Of a stretch of DNA of 64,000 bases, positions 53,704-64,000 are shown piece after piece (position 1 is the stretch's first letter; every line of letters begins with the position of its first letter). The stretch is from Hypericum androsaemum (Eukaryota; Streptophyta; Magnoliopsida; Malpighiales; Hypericaceae). The DNA is taken from contig OZ023194.1 in NCBI GenBank assembly GCA_963995505.1, forward strand, positions 10,412,428 through 10,476,427, read 5' to 3'. The notes beneath the pieces are model-generated. The model did not search any database and had not been told where the DNA came from. It was given only the letters and a program-made list of their open reading frames with translations. Both the position numbers and the translations under genes were made by a program.

Positions 53704-55113
53704 CAAGGGGCGGATTCAGCTCAGCCGTAGGTGGGACCCCTTTGAGCGACCCCATCACCGCTGTGGGGCAGCTTTCTATGTGGGTGCCTACCATATGGGT
53801 GACACCTTTGAACACCAATGTTGCGGGTGTGGGTTTTGTCCCTAGTTCCAGGGAAGCATCACACTCTTCGAATCATTTTTTTGCTTTCACAGCGTATATG
53901 GCTCTAATGCATCAGGAAAAGAATGTATCGCAGGAGCAACGGAGGAAGAGGCACAATCAGCTGGCCCCGGCAGCACACACAAGGTATGATCACGGGAAGC
54001 CATCGTTGATAGTTTTGGCCCCTGACATGGCACATTCACCCTAAAGTGATGCACTTGACTCGGTTCCAGGGAAGTTTCGACGGACCCTACAATTTATATG
54101 GGTAAAAATGTACAGGCTAGTTATGCTCTTTAGTGTCTTTGATTCTTCGTCCCAGGGTCAACCTGATTCATAATCTTGGGTGGCCTCGGAGGTAGAGAAG
54201 CAGACACACCCACGGCATGCAATAGGAGTAAGTTAACTTTCTGCAACTGCGGGTACAGTGTATGTCCCTGGTACCAGGGAAGATTTTCCATGCCTTACTA
54301 GCATTCATTTTGATAAGAATATGATGACGGAAGATTATTTCATCGTTTGTGTATCAGTTGAAACAAGACCATCCATTGTAGCACAATGAATGATCTAATC
54401 CTGTAATATGGGTGCCTGGGTGCAACTAAAAATGCACGAGTATTACCGCCGGTCTGCCTCGGCCGGTGGATCACCTCAGTAACTGGGGTACGCTCATCAT
54501 ATGCTACCATAGTACGTTCCTAGCCCGGAGGTTGGACCAACAAAAGTACTCATATCAAACAGGTCTTTAATTGTGATCATTTTGCTATCGTGAGTAATGA
54601 GGATCGATATGCTAATTAGTATGTGAAATGAGCTTGTATTGGAAAATTTATTCTTCCTAAAGGTGTTATGCCGTGTTTATTGCTGATTAGAAAGGTTTTA
54701 TTTTCCATGGTGTGGTCAAACTCCGAATGATCTCTTTATGGTTGGGCCATTATTGATTCCACTTTGATTCTAAGAGGGACAAATAAGTGACTTGGAGCTC
54801 TATGGTATGGAAATTGTCTGTAACCTTGGGTATGCGTAGCTTCACTGCAAGATAATGTCATCTTAATTCCAACATGCCAGAGGTCTCAGATTTGGGTAAA
54901 GGGTTTGATTGTAGCCAGGAAAAGAGAAATTGCACAAGCAAAACATCTGGTGCAGGCTACTGGATCTGGGTAAAGGGATTGGGAATTGACGCAAGTAGGC
55001 TCGTGTTTTATTTTATCCAATCGACATGAATTGAGGTTAGGCTCAGAGAGGAGAGGGCTAGGATTGACCTTGCCTTTGGACCTACTAATTTTTTCTAGGA
55101 AAAAGTCTATTTC
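53704..55113. other. No gene recognised; weak long-period repeat
   Basis: A 100-codon plus-strand frame (53742-54044) has no recognisable domain. The phrase (G/C)TTCCAGGGAAG or a close variant recurs near 53845, 54065 and 54273, spaced about 210 bp, suggesting a decayed tandem repeat. Confidence 0.5.
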
Positions 55114-55182
55114 AGTACCCTGTGGTATCGCAAAAAATTAAGTAAGTACCTTGTGGTTTAAAATGTATCAATTTCACTAAGA
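55114..55182. repeat. Dispersed repeat shared with 4240-4300
   Basis: CCCTGTGGTATCGCAAAAA and the following GTACCTTGTGGTTTAAAA string match the 4240 region with few changes. It abuts the start of the gypsy RT fragment. Confidence 0.7.
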
Positions 55183-57621
55183 TCGACTTGCGGTCCGAAT
55201 ATCACCAAGTACACATGCACTCGGACGATGTCAAGAAAATGGCATTTCGCACTCACCATGGTCACTTCGAGTTCCTCGTTATGCCGTTTGGGCTCACTAA
55301 TGCACCGGCAACTTTTTAGGCACTAATGAACAACCTCTTGCGTTCCTTTCTCCGCCGGTTCGTGTTGGTCTTCTTTGACAACATCCTAATATATAGCCTG
55401 ACATGGTCTGAGCATCTAAAGCATGTTCGTTTGGTATTTGCCTTAATGCATCAACATCAGTTCTATCTTAAGAAGTCCAAGTGCACGTTCAGGGCTTCCT
55501 CGGTGGCATATTTAGGATACATAATTTCAATAGAAGGAGTCACCATGAATAATGACAAAGTTCACTCGGTTATGACTTGGCCGATACCTAGGTCAGTTCG
55601 GGGGCTACGAGATTTTTTGGGACTCGCAGGCTATTACCGCAAGTTTATACAAGATTTTGGGATAATTGTGGCCCCTCTCAGAAAATTGTTGCAGAAAGAG
55701 GCGTTCAAGTGGTCTGAGGAAGTCGAGCATGCCTTCACCGCCCTAAAAAAGGCTCTCTCCTTCACTCCGGTTCTCCAGTTACCAGATTTTACGCAATCCT
55801 TTATTGTCAAATGTGATGCCTCAGGTAGCGGTTTTGGCATAGTACTTCACCAGGGTGCGGGACCCCTGGCTTTCTTCAGCAAACCCATAGCGGCCCGACA
55901 TGCTAAACTGGCTGCTTACGAGCGAGAGTTTATCGGTCTCATTCAGGCTGTTAATCATTGGTGACCATACCTTTGGGGATGTCCTTTTACTGTCCGCACG
56001 GACCACTACAGCTTGAAGTTTTTGTTAGATCAACGACTCTCCACAATTCCATAGCACCAATTGGTGAGCAAGCTGTTCGGGTACAACTTTCATATTGAGT
56101 ATAAGCCTGGCCGCCTTAATATTATGGCCGACGCCTTGTCACGACGTGACTTTGAGCTCGAGGAGTTGATGGCTATCTTGGGTCCTAGTTTTCAACTCTG
56201 GGATGACTTACGACTCGAGGTTCCCACAAATCCAGAGTTATGCGCCTTGGTGGCAAAAATTGAATCGGGACAGCTAGGCGCCCTGTGGAGTATTTTAGAT
56301 GGTTTGGTGTTGTATGGGCGATGAGTGTTTGTGCTGACTTCCTCTACCATCTTGCCATCCTTACTCGAGGCTGCGCATATGACAGGATATGAGGGTGTCC
56401 AAAAGATGCTACACCGACTTTGAGCTGACTTTCACGTTCCCCGTGCTAGAGGGTTAGTACATGAGTTCGTTAAGGCCTGCGCCACCTGTCAGTGCAACAA
56501 AATGGAGCACCTCCATCCGGCCGGATTGCTGCAGCCATTAATGGTCCCTTCGTAAGTCTGGGCTGATATTGCGATGGATTTTGTCGAAGGCCTTCCGAAA
56601 GTTCATGGCAAATCTGTCATTTTGACGGTGGTGGATCGGTTTCCAAGTAGGCACATTTCATACCTCTAGGAAATCCATACAGTGCAACTTCGGTGGCACA
56701 AGTCTTCTTTGATGGGATCGTACGCTTACATAGATTTTCTAGTTCTATTGTTAGTGATAGCGACCTGGTCTTCATTAGCAACTTTTGGAAAGACCTCTTT
56801 CAGATGGCTGGAGTCCGCCTCAACATGAGCTCAGCCTTTCATCCCCAGTCGAATGGCCAGTCTGAGGTCACCAACAAGGTCATTGCTATGTATCTTTATT
56901 GCTTGACAGGCGATCGACCCAGGGAGTGGCTCTCTTGGTTTCCATAGGTGGAGTATTATTATAACACCTCCTTTCAGACATCACTCTGCACTACCCCATT
57001 CGAGGTGGTCTATGGTCGTTCTCCTCCTCCACTTTGCACATATCAGCTTGATTTTGCTTCCGTAGCAGCCATAGATACAAACCTACAGAACCGGGATGAA
57101 TTTTTGGCCAAGATCCGTGATCGTCTTCTCCATGCTTAGCAGACTGCACGTAAGTATTATGATGCTCATCATCGGGACGTCCATTTTGCTAAAGGCGACT
57201 GGGTTTGGCTTCGTCTATTTCATCGACCCACATCTTCTCTTTCGGGGCACGTATCCGGCAAGCTCGGGCCTCGCTACTTTGAGCCTTACCAGATTGCTGA
57301 AAAGGTAGGGGCCATCACTTACCGCCTCATTTTACATGTTGGTACCCGTTTGCATAGTGTTTTTCAGGTGGGATTGCTCAAACCATTTCATGATACACCG
57401 CCGATGGCACCTCTAGCGTTACCTCCTACCAAGCACAGACGTGCTCTTCCAGTTCCTGCCAACATTTTGAAAGCCGCTCTCCGTCGTGATGTCTGGCACA
57501 TTCTAGTTCAGTGGTAGGGATTGTCCGAAGTTTACACCTCCTGGGAACCCCTGGACGAGCTTAGGTGTTCTTATCCTGCTTTTCAGCTCGAGAATGAGCT
57601 ATTTTTCCAGGAAGGGAGAGC
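55183..57621 (+). pseudogene. Reina-type chromovirus pol, 3' half (RT to chromodomain)
   Basis: It begins abruptly at [11 protein letters not shown] in RT and continues [17 protein letters not shown], then LVFFDNILIYS, where the second catalytic Asp is Asn, and [12 protein letters not shown]. RNase H (KCDASGSGFGIVL) follows, then IN zinc region remnants (CATCQCNKMEH) and the IN core (MDFVEGLPKVHGKS, SIVSDSD, HPQSNGQSEV). The IN C-terminus (YYNTSFQTSLCTTPFEVVYG) leads to a chromodomain with VQW-GLSEVYTSWEPLDEL (about 57510-57570). Many stops and frameshifts occur. The missing front half is found inverted at 59261-61721. Confidence 0.9.
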
Positions 57622-58048
57622 TGTTATGTGGGGGAAAGCATATCAGCGGCGCAAGACGAAAAGTGGCTAACAGTCGCCATTAGCAAATTTGAATCAGGAG
57701 ACTTCATTAGTTGGCTATTTACTATTCTGTTATTTCCTATTCAGTTCATTTGCTTCCTTGAGAGGTTTACCTCGATTAGGACTAGTATTGTTTAGTTCCT
57801 TTTCCTATTATGTTTTGGTTTCATTTCCTATTCGTAATTGTAAACGCTTGGCTATTTATAGAGCTTGCGTGCTTTAGGTTTAGGCATCAATAAATAATTC
57901 AGAAGTCTTCCTTACCTTCTCTTTCTCTCTGTTCCTCTCTTCTTCTTCTTCTTCTGCTGTTCCGGCAACATCACAGGAAAGCAAGGTAAACAATCTTAGC
58001 CTTCTGCGGGTCACGGGTACAACTTACGAAGTACCCCAGCCCATCCCA
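57622..58048 (+). repeat. 3' LTR of the Reina element (about 427 bp)
   Basis: Starts TGTTATGTGGGGGAAAGC after a purine tract (GGAAGGGAGAGC). It ends near AGCCCATCCCA, judged from its inverted partner at 61301-61721, where the primer site follows. It contains a TTCTTCTTCTTC tract near 57940. Confidence 0.85.
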
Positions 58049-59260
58049 TTTGCCAAGAAGGCCGAGAAATAGAAAGAAAAAAAAATAAGGGAGAGGTTGA
58101 GTTCGTCGAGACTGACAAGTAGTTTTTCATCTTTTGATGTTGCCTCAGATTCGATGCTGTCCGATAATTCAACTCTTGTGCAGTTGGATAGTCATTTTGT
58201 TTTGAGCTTCTTTACTTTTGGTTGCAGGAATTGCTGTAAAAAATTACCCAAGTTAGGAACTTGGTCGTGTCATTGCTGTCCTGGGATGACCATTCTTTAT
58301 TCTGTTTGGTCTTTGCTTAAGCTTATATGGAGGAAATATAAAAAAATATGAGTCGATCCAAGTGGTAAGGGACTTGGATACTCTTAAACACCCAATATGC
58401 ACTTGCATTGACCTTATGTAATAATACGGAAAAGGAAAAGACAAGGGGTTCCCAGAGAACTACGAGATGAAGGAGGAAAGGACGACCTTGATCGGCTTAC
58501 AAACAGAAAAGTGGGGCGGGGCAGGGCGATTGGCGGTGGCTTGGGTTTGTCGCAAGCCATCCCTCTTGCTCTTTCTTTCCCTCATAGACAAGAGCAACAG
58601 TGCTCTTTAAAGAGCCAAAAATGGAGAAAGAAGTGCGTGGATGGCCTTCAGTCCATGAGGATTATGTCTTGGGTTGTGGCGGACATGGCCGGCTGAGAGG
58701 GATGACTCGACTGCAACCTTTCTCCTCACTACACCACATGACTTCATCCTCGGCATCGTTGCAAATCCAAATTAACCCAACGCCATTGACGGAGGAAAAT
58801 AAAGAGAAAAGGAACGGGGAGGATTTAATTGGCTCCCGATTCACAAAGGCAGAACCCAAAGGTAAGGGTTTTGACGCGGTAGCTCAATTGAGCTCTTGAA
58901 GGGGAAAGGGGAGAAGATAGGGTTTTGTGTTATTGGGATTAATAGAAATCATAGTGAAAAAGAGTGGCTTAGCGCATTCTTTGGTGAGGATTATTGGGTT
59001 TTACCGTTATTGGGATTATTCCCAAATAAAATCAATTTTCTCCTATTTTTGGTGATGCCCATTCTTGATTTCGAGGGCAACGATAGGGAGGGGAAGGATT
59101 GAGCAACGAATGGAAGAAGAAAGGGGGAAGAGGAGAGAGATGGGTTGTACACGTGGCACCACGTCATCAGATAAATCTGATGTGGCTGGTTCACGTGGCC
59201 GGTTAATGTTTGGGCAAGACGGGCAAGGTCTGGGCAGCTGTCCAGACCTTTAATTGATTT
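58049..59260. other. No gene recognised between the two Reina halves
   Basis: Short frames on both strands without recognisable domains. 58500-58560 and 59085-59190 are G/A-rich, and 59147-59200 has several CACGTGGC/ACGTGGC strings. Nothing coding could be assigned. Confidence 0.5.
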
Positions 59261-61203
59261 TAATTGGAATAAGTTCGGAATTAGAAACTTGTCCTTCACT
59301 GTGTGCTCGTTGAGTGTGCGGTAGTCAATGCAAAAATGCCATGAGCCATTTTGCTTTTTAACTAGGAGGACCGGGGAAGAGAACTCTGAATTGCTCTCGC
59401 AAATAATGCCTTGGTGAAGCATGGCCTCGCACTGTCTTTCTGTAATTGGGGATAGTGATAGGGGCAGTTCCCAGAAGAAGGCAAATTCGGTGATTGCGGG
59501 AACGATCAAGTGGAAGACTCGTAGGCTCTGTAAACAGTCCAGGAAAACTCGACTAAGAGGGTGTCTAGTAGCGTCGGATATGTGCCCTGCAAAAATTTTA
59601 GGCAGAAAGAGGGTGCGGTGATGCCCGCCCAAGTGATGCGTCGACCTTCTAGGCAAAAGGTCATACGTAAATCTACAAAATTCCACAAGATAGGCCCCAG
59701 TGTGCGCAACCATTGAACGCCGAGCACAACATCAAAGTCTCCCAGCAGAATAGTGTTGCAGTCCACCTGGAAGTCTTCATTTCTGATACGCATGTGAACT
59801 CCTCGGCACATTCCTCCACTAATGAACTGGTCCCCGTTTGCGACCGCTACCTTCAATCCTGGTCGGGACTCAACTGCAATTCCCGAGCGTAAGGCAACTC
59901 CTTCTCCAAGAAAATTGTGGGTAGACCCGGAGTCTAATAGCGCTACGAATTTTTTGGAGCCTATAGAGACCATCAACTGCATTGTATCTCCGGCTCGGGA
60001 TTGACACAATTGGTGGATCAGGATATGGTTCATCTGTGATGGTGTCTTCTTCTTCCTCATCATCAGGAGCAATTATTATAGAGAAGAGGCATTGGCATCG
60101 GTGCCCTCATGTGTAATGCTCATCGCAGTTGTAACATAGGCCTTATTTCCTTCTTTCAGCCAACTCAGTAAGCGATAAATGCCGAGGACGGCTAGTTATA
60201 GCTTCAAATTGGCCTCCTGTGAGTGTGCCGGTCGGTTTGGGCCCGATTGACACTGGTGTTGATGCTCGATTCCAATTCGATCCCTTTACAAGAGCTTTTG
60301 TTGTAGCCGATATTTAATTTCTCGGCAGAGTCAGTCGCTCGTAAACACGGGCCAGACTCATAGCATCCTGGAGGTCTATCAGGTTCATTAATTCCACATT
60401 GGTCCGAAGTGCATTTGGAAGTCCCACCGTAAATAATTCCACTTGATCTTGTTGGTCTAGTATGTGGATATGACAAACTAAGGCCGAGAACTGCTCCTGA
60501 TATTGTTCCACTGTACCGAGGTATGATAACCTAGCGAGCTCCCATAGATAGTTGCTTCAGGCTCGGGGACCAAATCGCTGATGACAAAGATCTACGAATA
60601 TCGACCACGGGGGCTCTCCAGTAGTGCTACACCTGTCATGTGGTATGAGGCCAACCAAACTTTTTCATCTTCGAGGGTACGTTGGCCTCGAAAAAATTGC
60701 CTGCAATTATTTAACCATGCGGTGGGTCATCCTTGCCATCAAATGTCGGAAAGTCAAGCTTGTAATAGCGTGGGAACCCTGTTCCAGTCGCCCTCATCCT
60801 CCTCGGCTGGAATTCTTCTTCTCCAATTGCCTCCTCACCGTCTAGCGGTTCTGGCTCGGTCGGTTAGATTGCCGCTGCTGAATACCCGGCATTGGGCACT
60901 GGGTATCGTGGGAGGCCAGAGCCGCGACGGTAATCGCCACCATGGGGGCCCAGAGAACGAGCGGCTCAGGCCGTGTATTGCCTGGAGGGCCAAATCGGGG
61001 CCGCTATGTTACGAGCAGATTGCCGAGTAGGCCAGGCTTGGGCTAGGGGGTTTTCCCTCACATGGATTCCTTCCTGAGGGTTCGCCGGTGCCGTCGTTGG
61101 GATTGGCAAGAGGAGTGGCAGACGACCCGTGTTGCTGAACCCGACGTCGGAGGGTTTCTCTAAGGCTTGGAAGCGCTGTGTTAGGTCCTTCATCTGGTCT
61201 CAT
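59261..61203 (-). pseudogene. Reina-type chromovirus gag-protease-RT N-terminus (5' half, inverted)
   Basis: Read leftward: gag with KLDFPTFDGKDDPP, FFRGQRTLEDEKVWLASYHM (about 60640-60760, frameshifted) and EQYQEQFSALVCHI...LFTVGLPNALRTNVEL (60511-60314). Protease follows with VALLDSGSTHNFLG and DFDVVLGVQWL (60072-59650). Then comes the start of RT: LSPITERQCEAMLHQGII, PVLLVKKQNGSWHFCIDYR, ending at VKDKFLIPN (about 59265), where similarity stops. The CCHC knuckle region is degraded. The other half of RT is at 55183. Confidence 0.88.
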
Positions 61204-61284
61204 ATCTCCAACATGATTTGCAATAGTTGCTAGTTGGACCCGTCGCCGGCTTCATTGTCGGAGCTAGGCATCGCAGCCGACAAG

Positions 61285-61300
61285 GGCTCTGATACCAAAT
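61285..61300 (-). promoter_or_regulatory. tRNA-Met primer-binding site of the Reina 5' half
   Basis: GGCTCTGATACCAAAT on the plus strand reads ATTTGGTATCAGAGCC on the minus strand, directly at the LTR edge. Confidence 0.85.
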
Positions 61301-61721
61301 TGGGATGGGCAGGGGTACTTCGTAAGTTGTACCCGTGACCCGCAGAAGGTTGAGGTTGTTTACCTCGCTTTCCCATGATGTCGCCGGAACAGCAGAAGAA
61401 GAAGAGAGGAACAGAGAGAACAAGAAGATAAGAAAGACTTCTGAATTCTTTATTGATGCCTGAACCTAAAGCACGCAGGTTTTATAAATAGCCAAGCATT
61501 TACAATTAGGAAGAGGAAACGAAACCAAAACATAATAGGAAAAGAAACTAAACAATACTAGTCCTAATCGAGGTAAACCTCTCAAGGAAGCAAACAAACT
61601 GAATAAGAAATAACGGGATGGTAAATAGCTAACTAATGAAGTCTCCTGATTCGAATTTCCCAATGACGACTCTTAGCCACTTTTCATCTTGCGCCGCTGA
61701 TATGCTTTCCCCCACATAACA
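61301..61721 (-). repeat. 5' LTR of the Reina element (421 bp), inverted partner of 57622-58048
   Basis: Plus-strand start TGGGATGGGCAGGGG, end CCCCCACATAACA. It matches the other LTR in reverse complement nearly throughout. Confidence 0.9.
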
Positions 61722-62608
61722 GCAAAGTACTTGTCATCGAACTTATCGGCACCGAGCCCAGCCGAGTCAAACCTTGGTAGAAGTGGCAATGACATAGGAC
61801 TGGTTCACCCTCCTCGGAGGAACACACCACTGACCTTGAAAACAGAGATATGAACAAGGTCACATTTGATACCAAAAAAGGCGTAAAGTAACAATGCCAG
61901 GCAGCAATCCAGAACTTACAGGTGACAAGAAGCAACCCAGAAGCAACCTGTATGAGGAACACAACCCTCTTTCCCTTGAACCGTCCCGTCCCGTCCAGCA
62001 AGCAAGGATGATCCAAAACGGGTTACCCCCGGCTGAAACCACAAATGAAGAAAATAAAAAGACAAGGTGGTAAAGAATGAGTTACTTACATATCCAACCA
62101 AGTCCATAAATAATCCCCTGATCGCAAAACAATCACCACTTATAAATAAACGAGCAAGCAAAGCTACTCCTCTTATACATGCTAGTGTCACCAAAAACCC
62201 AGCAATATATCCCAATCCACAAATTCGTCACATTTCGTGTATTCTCTCCTCACAAATAAATACACTGGATCCGGCTTTCAAAATTGTGTCCAGAAGAAAA
62301 TGAACCCAACTAAACAAATAATATTGGACTATAAAAAACTCCATTATACCTACCTAACAGAGAAAGAAAAACACTTGGGTACATTCATTCTTAATAATAA
62401 TTTCCATAACTCTTTTTTTTCCTTTTGAGGGTTTTCAAATAACATTAAAATACTTGTATCAAATTAACTCCTAAAATACATTCTCCCTCAATCAATCATA
62501 ACTTGTAAATACCTTCCAAAGACAAACCCATTCCCAAAAACAGGACCAATCATAATAAATCAAAAGCCAAAACCCTAACAAAAGAAATACAAAGGGGCGT
62601 ACCCTGAC
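61722..62608. other. Unassigned; possible decayed membrane-protein exon on the minus strand
   Basis: At about 62215-62085 the minus strand reads GYIAGFLVTLACIRGVALL and FAIRGLFMDLVGY followed by GTAAGT, which looks like a hydrophobic exon with a good splice donor. However, an in-frame TGA stands eight codons upstream with no acceptor AG between. So either the exon is broken or the frame is accidental. The rest is AT-rich and non-coding. Confidence 0.3.
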
Positions 62609-63711
62609 GAGAAATTTTATGGTGATCCCTACATACCAAGTCATTTGGTGACTTGGTATGTACCCACTAATCAACAATTGCCAAGTGAGTTTATGTCAAA
62701 TTAATTAATTAGTTGACTTGGATATGTATCTATGGTAACTAAATCAAGTCATTATTGTAAAATATGTTAAAAACAAACTATTTTCTTATCAATACAACTA
62801 AATCATAAATGAAACAAATATGACGAAATATTGTTATATTTTAATTTTCTTAAGTACGTAAAATATTTTTATTTTTATTTTACAAAAAGTTATGAAAATT
62901 TTATAAAAATAATTAAGTATTTTACTTTAATTTCAAGAAGATAAAACTAAGTTCAACTACTTTAAGTGCATGTCCAAAAATATGCAAACCGATAAAGCAA
63001 TTGTTCAAAAAATTGTTCAAAAAAATAAGTGTTATATTTTTTATTTTCATGATTAAAAAATAATTGTTCTTCCATCAAATAATTAAAATTAAAATTATTT
63101 TTCGTAAGAACAATTATTTGATGGACTTAGGTCTATTTCCTTGAAATTATGAAAATTAAAATAGATCAGTTAGAACGATTCTTTTATTTGGTGAATAATT
63201 ATTTTCTTAACTTTTCATAAAATTAAAATTTAAAAATATTTTATGGTCTTAAAGAAAATTAAGATATAACTTAGGTCTATTTTTTAATTACGATTCTATA
63301 AAAATTTTATGAAATTTTTTCTTAAATAAAATTGTCGTAACTTTAATTAAAACAAGTATTCTATAACAATTATTTGATGGACATAAAATAGATCAATTAT
63401 TTTATTTGGTGAACAATTATTTTTCATAACTTTTCATAAAATTAAAATAAAAATATTTTACGTACTTGAAGAAAATTAAAGTATAACAAAATTTTAACAT
63501 GTTCCTTTCATTTATGATTTAGTTGTATTGATAAGGAAATAGTTTGTTTTCAACCTATTCTACATTAATGACTTGATTTAGTTACCATAAATATATATAT
63601 CCATGTCAACTAATTAATTAATTTGACATAAACTCACTTGACAATTGTTGATTGGTAGGTACATACCAAGTCACCAAAGCTTGGTATGTAGGGATCACCG
63701 TAAAATTTCTT
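62609..63711. mobile_element. Long-TIR fold-back element (about 1.1 kb), possibly Mutator-like
   Basis: The two ends are long inverted repeats of 300 bp or more: left GAGAAATTTTATGGTGATCC, right (inverted) AAGAAATTTTACGGTGATCC. Both continue through GTGAGTTTATGTCAAATTAA and the string TCAATACAACTAAATCATAA. Flanks carry CCCTGAC at 62602-62608 and 63714-63720, a probable target-site duplication (7 bp as seen, 9 bp if a small change is allowed). Inside each end is a smaller hairpin (TACATACCAAGTCA...TGACTTGGTATGTA). No coding frame. Confidence 0.8.
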
Positions 63712-63720
63712 ACCCCTGAC

Positions 63721-64000
63721 TGAGCTTGGGCGTCCTCTTTTCGGAATAGGCTTTCTGACGTCATCTTCGGGGTAGAACTCTCGGCGGGAGCCTGAGGCTT
63801 CGGCTTGAGGTCATTCTTGGCCTTAATTGCCCACAGTCCCCTCTTGTGACCGGGAGTATGTACTCTCCCACCCCACCCCACCACACCCCACGGATCAAAA
63901 GATATATATCCGAAAAAAGACGACATCGCTTCGCTTCTTCAAATTTAAATTTGTCCTCATAAAATTAAAAGCTTGATTCGAGGATTTCCAATTAAATTAG
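63721..64000 (-). other. Unassigned minus-strand open frame running to the fold-back element
   Basis: From 63926 leftward about 70 codons read MSSFFGYISFDPWGVVGWGG and then a Lys/Pro/Ser-rich stretch (KNDLKPKPQAPAESSTPK, SLFRKEDAQAQSG) before entering the fold-back element at 63711. Composition is protein-like, as in a plastid or signal-bearing N-terminus, but I do not recognise it. It may be a first exon disrupted or flanked by the insertion. Confidence 0.35.

Noticed and set aside
58097..58899. Short plus-strand frames between the two Reina halves as a host gene
   Set aside because: No recognisable domain, no consistent splice structure, and composition changes along the stretch.
62085..62225. 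Confident call of a membrane-protein exon
   Set aside because: An in-frame stop upstream with no acceptor AG between makes the exon model fail as read; kept only as a weak possibility.

Overview
This is nuclear DNA of a flowering plant, most likely a eudicot. The evidence is AT-rich sequence with spliced genes, a neprosin-family gene with plant-style GT-AG introns, and a dense bed of nested plant transposons (Ty1/copia, Ty3/gypsy of the Tat, Tekay and Reina types, an L1-type LINE, hAT elements, a tRNA-derived SINE and a fold-back element). No species can be named from the sequence. Only one apparently intact host gene is visible, a seven-exon neprosin-domain (DUF239) gene on the + strand at 30562-36251. 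A RING-H2 (ATL-type) pseudogene lies on the - strand at 6800-7384. Nearly everything else is transposon, transposon remnant or unassigned sequence.

Layout. 1-2383 is the 3' end and LTR of a Tat/Ogre-type gypsy element that cut into a copia gag (2384-2880, with its own LTR at 2962-3722). 4598-5053 is a copia LTR with primer-binding site. 5883-6495 is a hAT MITE with a perfect 8-bp target-site duplication (TSD). 9015-13323 is a minus-strand copia element with both LTRs, a gag with nonsense mutations and almost no pol. 15853-16256 is a tandem duplication in which one copy received a SINE. 16282-25536 is a copia element with TSD AGGAA that carries an extra open reading frame before gag and has lost the catalytic core of reverse transcriptase. 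A hAT transposon (22658-24287) with transposase remnants and a TSD sits inside it. This copia element itself landed in the LTR of an older copia element (remnant at 25542-25985).

25986-29610 holds LTR and gag scraps and two tandem repeats. 29636-30500 is a three-fold tandem repeat ending at the TATA box of the neprosin gene, whose fourth intron contains a second, inverted copy of the 5883 MITE.

36883-53703 is a three-level nest. A plus-strand LTR is split by a minus-strand LINE (38095-53405), which is split by a full minus-strand Tekay chromovirus (39198-49261, TSD GCCCC). 55183-58048 and 59261-61721 carry complementary halves of a Reina chromovirus in opposite orientation. 62609-63711 is a long-TIR fold-back element.

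None of the elements looks autonomous. Most nonsense codons in the copia, Tekay and LINE coding regions are of the kind produced by C-to-T change at methylated cytosine, which fits a silenced region. The most notable signals are the neprosin gene that seems to lack both catalytic glutamates, the extra copia ORF, the G-box/ABRE array in the copia LTR, and the as-1-like promoter of the nested hAT.
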